A model generated the notes under the pieces. The model saw nothing but the letters and a program-made list of their open reading frames with translations. It made no database searches and had not been told where the DNA came from. Shown here one piece after another: positions 19,036 to 24,339 of a DNA stretch of 24,339 nt. Source of the DNA: Euperipatoides rowelli. Lineage: Eukaryota > Onychophora > Udeonychophora > Euonychophora > Peripatopsidae. The stretch lies in NCBI GenBank assembly GCA_003024985.2, contig PXIH01S0028534.1; one strand, given 5' to 3'. The translations under genes were made by a program, and so were the position numbers. Position 1 is the stretch's first letter. Each line of letters opens with the position of its first letter.

Positions 19036-19057
19036 CTAGTGTGTGTCAAAATACTTC
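19036..19057 (+). repeat. Subterminal direct repeat, copy 2
   Basis: It is identical over 22 bp to 18459-18480 and lies about 80 bp from the right end of the Harbinger-type element. Confidence 0.85.
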
Positions 19058-19116
19058 GAAGAAAACTTTTGCATCATTAAAAATACTGCAAGAATGAAAA
19101 CTCCGAAGTGTTTCTC

Positions 19117-19135
19117 TCCTAGTGTGTGCTAGGCT
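19117..19135 (-). repeat. Right terminal inverted repeat of Harbinger-type element
   Basis: TCCTAGTGTGTGCTAGGCT is the reverse complement of the left end with one mismatch, and is followed by TAA at 19136-19138. Confidence 0.9.
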
Positions 19136-20289
19136 TAAGGAAGTGAGAATTATTGATGATATTTCTAAATTCAGAAGAGTTCTTTTTGAATTCTTGGTTG
19201 TGAGAGTATTTTATATCATAGAAGAATTTCTGAATTTGGGATCGTAGAGAGAATTGTGTTTTTTTTTTTAAAAAAAAAAAATGAGAGGAAAAAAGGGGTA
19301 AGAAATATATAAAATAAATTTCTGCTTGTTTTGTAATAATTTGAATGTACTGTAGAATGTTTATATTTTTGTATATAGGCTATTGTCTGCTTTGTATTTA
19401 AGGTAGCCTACATATACGGTCTTAATGTTCATAGGCTATGCCTAATCTTGAAATATAGGCCTATTCAAACATAGTTTACACTTCTGGTGATTATTTTTTT
19501 GGATAGTTTTTTTTTTTTTTTTTTTTTTTTGTGATTTAATTTATTTACTTTAAATGTTTTTGGGTCTATGTTTATATTGATTTATGTGTTTTTATTTTGT
19601 TTTATTTGTGTTGTTTTTATTCTGACAAAACTGATACAATTCTTGTTTAATTGTTCTATGGTTAATAAATGTAATGAAATGAAATATCTGCAAACTGGTC
19701 TGGTGTGGTTTGAGGGATAAATCGTTATGTGTGTGTAGGTCTGTCTGTCATGAAATCACTATGACATGGTTGGGTTTATGGTTCTTCAAAAGTTCTAGAG
19801 GCTTTGCCCCTAACCACACATATATCTGGTCTGAAGCATATATCTGAGCCTGAATGATTTTGTTGCTTTTTGTTGAATGATACCAATGATCTACACAATG
19901 TAATTATTTCACATTCTAACCTAATGTATTTTCAAACATTTATTTTAGTCCATAAACATGATTTCTTCAGTAATGGTACATTTTAGTCACACTTTTTTTA
20001 ATTAAATAAGAATATTTTAATGAACTAAACATACATTTATGGGAAAAATTAAACTAAATTGCTAAAGTTGAACCTAGTATTGTTAATAGACATTAATAAA
20101 AGATTTAAAAACATTTATTATTAAAGAGCAATGGTCATGAATTAATGTTATTTATGTGAGAAATCCACCTGTTTATTGTAAAGTCGGTAGGACGCAAGAG
20201 GGAAATTGCATTCTTTAGAAGTACAACATCTAGAATAAATTACAAGTTAAGAATTATTTATGATTAAAATATGAAAGAAAAACATAGAT
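19136..20289. other. AT-rich DNA with homopolymers and a possible LINE 3' tail
   Basis: Visible features are a T11-A12 palindrome (19259-19281), four TAGGCTA/TAGGCCTA-like words within about 90 bp (19376-19467), and a run of 24 T (19507-19530). The stretch after the T-run ends in GGTTAATAAATGTAATGAAATGAAAT (about 19660-19685). A TAATAAATG signal followed by a short pentamer repeat of GAAAT type resembles LINE 3' ends, but no coding sequence precedes it. The remainder is unrecognised. Confidence 0.5.
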
Positions 20290-23160
20290 CTTAATTGTAT
20301 TAAGCATGAATGGCGTACACATTATACACTGAGTGCTAAATCAATGGTAGACTATGTATTTAGGTCTAGGACTTTGTGTAATAAACTTGATTTCAATACA
20401 ATTGTGAATCATTTATCAGACCATGTAGCCCCAGTTGCAGCATTTACATTACAGTTTGGCAAAAAGATGATGGTTGGACAAGAGTGTGTAGGGAAACAGC
20501 TAATATTGCAGCCAGCATTAGTCTTTGATATAGATATGTATAATGTAATTTATAGTATAATTGGAGGGAGTGTTTTTGATGCTCAGATGGTGGCTAATAA
20601 TTGGTTAAACATTAGGATTTGCTCATGAAGTTTCTTTTAAAAAGAAACAAGGCTTTTTTGTTTAACTTGCATCATGAGATTGATGTCTTACAGGAGGCAA
20701 TGGCACAAGTGTAGCTGGACAAGGGGAGTAATCAAGCTGTCCTAGTTCAGTGGAAAAAATGTCTTAATGGGTTATTGGATCAGCAGTAAAAACTGGAAAA
20801 ATATAAATATGTTCGAAATATTATAATGAGTAAGCATGAAATTACAAGTTTTCTAAAAACAAATTTTTTTATTTTCTACTAGGAAATCAAACTTGATTTC
20901 TGTTATTAAAGAACAAGGTCAACTGTTGATGAGTCATCAGCTTGCTGTTTTTGTTGATGAGCTGTTTGGAACATGTTTTTCTCCAAGGGCAACATTGCCA
21001 GATTTGATGGCACCATATCTTTTTGACTGGGGCCCATTGGTCAAGGGTGTACAAGGTTGAAATTACAGAAGAGCTAATTAAAAGGCAGTTGCAGCTTACT
21101 AATAAGCGTTCACCACCTGGTCCAGATGGCATGACACCAAAGTTAATGAGAAAGCTGGATTATGTGTTTGTTCCATTACTTAAGGGCCTTTTTGATGTGT
21201 GGCTTATTTTAAGGAACCATTGTTTGATGGATATCCATGGGTATTTTATTTTGTTAAATAAAATCAATGTTGGAGAAGAGAGTCTATCCAATAAAGTTAC
21301 GTCTTGGCCAACCAAGGATGACATTAGGCCTATATGCTTGGAAAATAATGATGCTAAGCTGTTTTCAGGTAATTTAAACTCTGAGATCTTGGTAGTATTA
21401 ATGGATATTATACATCCACATCAGTTCTATTTTAAAGGGAAATTCATACACATGGTGAGAGGCATTTGTTGGAGGATCTTTGGAATGGGCCTAAACATCT
21501 GAAGCATGACCCGCCTTTAGTACTGTTCTTAGATATCCAGAAAGCCTTTGATGGAGTATATTTGAATTATCTTGTTACCCAAATAAAGGAAGTTATTAAA
21601 GATAAGAAGTTGGTAATGAGTTTAATGAACTATATCCTTGAATAAAAGAGCTCATATAAAAATGGAAATAAGTGATTTGGGAACATTGCAATTTCTCGTG
21701 GGCTTACATAGGGATTGCCACCTTGCTCTACGCTATTTGCATTATACATTAACAAATTATTGTTTGAAATTTATGATAACTTTCCAGGGCTCTTTTTGCC
21801 TAGTTTTAGATGTAATATTAAGTTGATAGCCTATGCGGATGACCTGGTGGTCTTGTGTAATGATATGGAGGGAGTAAAAGTGGCAATAGAGTTTGTCCAG
21901 ATGTTCTCGAATCAGACTGGTATAAAGGTGAATAAAAGTAAAAGTTGTGTCCTTAGATTGATGGATTGGAGGTTTGTGAAGTATATTGGTAATGGATGTC
22001 CAAAGGCTTACCTTGGTTTGCCGTACCCCTTTTTTGGTCAGCGGGCTAAACAGAAGTTACAAGAGAAGTTTCTGAGGGGTGTTAGAGGTGTTTTGGAGGC
22101 ACTAAGATTTGCATATTTGTCCATTCCCTTGAAGATCAAGGTTATTAATGCCTTTTGTGTGCCAAAGTTTTTGTATTATTCTTCGCATACGGCATAAACT
22201 GCAAGGTTTATGAATGCCATTCTAATGCTGTTTAATAAATTTTTGTGGAACAACAAAACTATCTTTAAGGTTGATCTACCGTCATTTATCTAAAGGTGGT
22301 CTTGGCTTGATTGATCTCAAGTTGTTCATAAAGATCATTAAAGAAATGCATTTACCAATCTACTGAATTATTTTCAGTTGAATAATTTGCAGTTGGTGAT
22401 TCCATCTAGGGATACTTCTCCACCGAAAAAGTAAAGATATTGAGAGTGTGGAATTTGTGCTCTGCTGGTCTTAATCTTATTGATGATCTGCCCACAAGGA
22501 TTGTTTTACCGAAGCTTAAATATAGGGATATACGTGATCACTATTATCCATCGATTGTACATAAACTGGTGGCTCATGCTGGAATCTCCTGGATCAGAGT
22601 GACACTGTGTGCTATGTGGCTGCCGAATATTATGGATTTTGCTTTAAAGATGGTGTGTGGTGTTTGGTTTTGAAGAATTTTTTAATTGACAAATATAGAT
22701 TTGTCATTATTGATGACTGTGTTTTCTGTGGGCGAACTGAATCAGCAGAGCATCTGTTTTTTTGATTGTCCACATTTCAAAGAAGTGAGGTTATGGATGG
22801 ATATGATTCTTAGAACTGACTTTGAATGCTATGGTACATTGAATGTATGTGTCTCTTTGCTCTATAAGTGTCAGCCAAAGGTAAGGATTTTAAATATTAT
22901 GCTTTTTACCATTTGGAAACTTAGATGTTTGAGACAGTTTCAGGATATGAACCTTGTTCCTTTGGTTTTTATGAGAATGAACTTAGTAAAACAATTTAAA
23001 AGTGATATGATGTTTTTGCCTATTGACAATTTTATATATGTGTGGCCTCCTTATATCTTGAGTGTACCTGATCTGAATTTTCCTAATGTTTATCGTTGGT
23101 CAATATGTTTATGTATAGTTGTAAGCGTCGTTTGAGTAATAAAGTATGTTAAAAGGAAGA
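20290..23160 (+). mobile_element. Second Tx1-like LINE, plus strand, 5'-truncated
   Basis: The coding remnants start in the last part of the endonuclease domain (about 20310) and run through RT to a zinc-finger C-terminus, with a TGA at 23133-23135 and AATAAA at 23138-23143. ORF1 and most of the endonuclease are absent, as in ordinary 5' truncation during target-primed reverse transcription. The element differs from the minus-strand Tx1-like LINE throughout, including the C-terminal tail, so it is a separate family of the same clade. The exact 5' and 3' ends and any target duplication were not resolved. Its base composition is richer in G than the flanks, which helps delimit it. Confidence 0.8.
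20304..23135 (+). pseudogene. Tx1-like LINE ORF2 (endonuclease C-terminus, RT, zinc finger)
   Basis: Pieces in order: MVDYVFRSRTL and LSDHVAPVAAFTL (20344-20450), the R/V-D-Y-V-F and S-D-H ends of an APE endonuclease; a linker with LVQWKKCLNGLLDQQ (about 20735) and FVDELFGTCFSP (about 20950); and RT fingers SPPGPDGMTPKL (about 21110-21145). Motif A is LFLDIQKAFDGV (about 21523-21558), motif B a broken RGLT*GLPPCSTLFALYI (about 21700-21750), and motif C YADD (21832-21843). Then come KAYLGLPYPFFGQRAKQKLQ (about 22003-22060) and IPLKIKVINAF. The zinc finger CVFCGRTESAEHLFF (about 22718-22762) is frameshifted into DCPHFKEVRLWMD. Stops and frameshifts occur at least six times, so there is no functional product. 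Confidence 0.88.
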
Positions 23161-24339
23161 GGTTCTTTTTGTAAAAATAATATATGTATAATTATGAATA
23201 AAGTAGAATTTCTCAATGGAGATCATTTTTTAAAAAATTATAGTAAATAATTTGACATCATGTATTTTTATAGGATAAAAATATTTCAAAGTGTATGTAA
23301 ACACTAGCTAATAAATTGTTGTACCAATACAAGCTCAAAAGGTACACACACACTCTCATTTTGCTACCCATGTTGACAGATGACACTGTAATCTGGTTAC
23401 ACATTTGTCATCTTGATTATTCCTGGTAACATAAATGAAATGATATTTAATTTAACAATGAGGTTAGTTTTGCCCAGATAAGATTTAATGTATTTTAATC
23501 AAGATAGGAATCTTTTATCCTTTTCAAAAATCTTAGGATCTCTGTTTATTCTTTTTCTTCTTCTTTCTTGACAGTAGATCCTTTGGAAAATAAATTAATT
23601 CAATGAAAAGCAATTTCCCAGGTATTGTGTACGTTCATCTTATCAATCAAGTAAATACATTCTAGTAAGAGCATTTAATAAATTTTATTATTGAATGAAT
23701 AAATTGAAAATGTCATTCGTTGTAAAATTCTTATAGAAAATTATTTAATACCTTGTCTAGACAAGTAATTAATATTTCCTTAAAAGGCAATATTCACTTT
23801 TGTCTGAATTACAAATTCCAAACTACTTACCAATATGTCAATCAATTTGCTTGGGCTTTGATTCTTTTTTTAAAGATGAACTTCTAAATGAATTTTCAAG
23901 AGTTAGATAATTCTGCTGGAATTAAATAATCTAATAAAATAATCTGATAAGATTTCTTAATAAATTATGTTAATATCCAAGAACTAATATTATGAATTGG
24001 TCAACATTTTTCTTTGTTTACTTCATATTTTATGTAATTAAAACATCAACTTATTGAAGAATTTGTGCTTACGTTATGAAATGAAAAGATATTTAAATAA
24101 GTATTTATTATTATTTAATTATTTATTTATTCATGATGTTTAGGATAAATAATAAATAACAGTAGCCAATTTATGTCTAATCTTAAATTTTTTACTAAAT
24201 TATTTTTTAGACCATGATTGGGAAAACGTTTTTGGCATTTGAAGGTGTTATATAGTCACGTTATGACATTCGAACTAATTACACTACTGCGGTTGCACTT
24301 CAGTTTCTAGAACAGTTTTTAGTTTAAGGTTTGAAATAA
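23161..24339. other. AT-rich DNA, nothing recognised
   Basis: No open frame with a recognisable product, no paired terminal repeats and no pol III boxes were found in the final 1.2 kb. The stretch around 24230-24310 is slightly less AT-rich, but I cannot assign it. Confidence 0.6.

Larger units (their letters stand above)
18392..19135 (+). mobile_element. PIF/Harbinger-type non-autonomous DNA transposon (744 bp)
   Basis: The left end AGGCTAGCACACACTAGGA (18392-18410) and the reverse complement of the right end (19135-19117) match at 18 of 19 positions, flanked by TAA on both sides. Subterminal copies of CTAGTGTGTGTCAAAATACT lie at 18459-18478 and 19036-19055, in direct orientation. Near the left end a long imperfect hairpin (18493-18567) repeats the CGAGGAGAA motif. 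The only coding remnant is a MADF/Myb-like exon at 18649. Harbinger elements normally carry a DDE transposase plus such a DNA-binding protein; the transposase is missing here. The assignment rests on TAA target duplications plus the MADF remnant and is moderately strong. Confidence 0.82.

Noticed and set aside
19660-19690. Confident call of a LINE 3' end
   Set aside because: The TAATAAATG plus short GAAAT repeat is suggestive, but no coding remnant lies upstream, so it is mentioned only within the spacer entry.
1-24339. CRISPR array, bacterial operons, plasmid or phage genes, toxin genes, endogenous viral genes
   Set aside because: No regularly spaced repeats, no ribosome-binding-site-led gene series and no capsid, envelope or viral polymerase signatures were seen. 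All polymerase motifs belong to non-LTR retrotransposons.

Overview
This is eukaryotic, very AT-rich, non-coding-looking DNA. No bacterial-style gene order, operon or RNA gene is visible, and I recognise no host gene. Nearly every stretch with protein similarity is a decayed transposable element. The mix of families (Tx1/L1-like, CR1-like and RTE-like LINEs, tRNA-derived SINEs, a TTAA-flanked piggyBac-type element, a TAA-flanked PIF/Harbinger-type element) points to an animal, most likely an invertebrate. I cannot name the phylum from the sequence. Isolated N characters at 4013-4014, 4058, 11483 and 17436 show a draft assembly.

Layout. 1-2830 is AT-rich sequence with nothing recognisable beyond a short palindrome. 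2830-3720 holds two minus-strand tRNA-derived SINEs of different families. 3728-4476 and 5471-6148 are two plus-strand 3' fragments of the same RTE-like LINE, the first carrying an internal 168-bp tandem duplication. 6685-16198 is one old minus-strand Tx1-like LINE, with an ORF1 carrying a CCHC knuckle and an ORF2 with APE endonuclease, reverse transcriptase and zinc-finger tail. It has been split by later insertions. A plus-strand CR1-like LINE occupies about 8727-13192, inside its RT-proximal coding region. That CR1 is in turn interrupted in its own ORF1 by a roughly 1-kb piggyBac-like non-autonomous element at 9369-10382. Separately, a plus-strand tRNA-derived SINE with a perfect 13-bp target duplication (14518-14816) sits between ORF1 and ORF2 of the Tx1-like LINE.

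16209-18388 is low-complexity AT-rich DNA. 18392-19135 is a complete PIF/Harbinger-type non-autonomous element with TAA target duplications, 19-bp inverted repeats, a large internal hairpin and a remnant MADF/Myb-like coding exon. 19139-20290 is AT-rich with a possible LINE 3' tail. About 20290-23160 is a second, 5'-truncated Tx1-like LINE of a different family, on the plus strand. The rest, to 24339, is AT-rich with nothing recognised.

All element coding regions carry stops and frameshifts, so none looks active. The value of the window is its stratigraphy: insertion order can be read directly (Tx1-like first, then CR1-like and the SINE, with the piggyBac-like element after the CR1), and reading frames on both sides of two junctions confirm the reconstruction.
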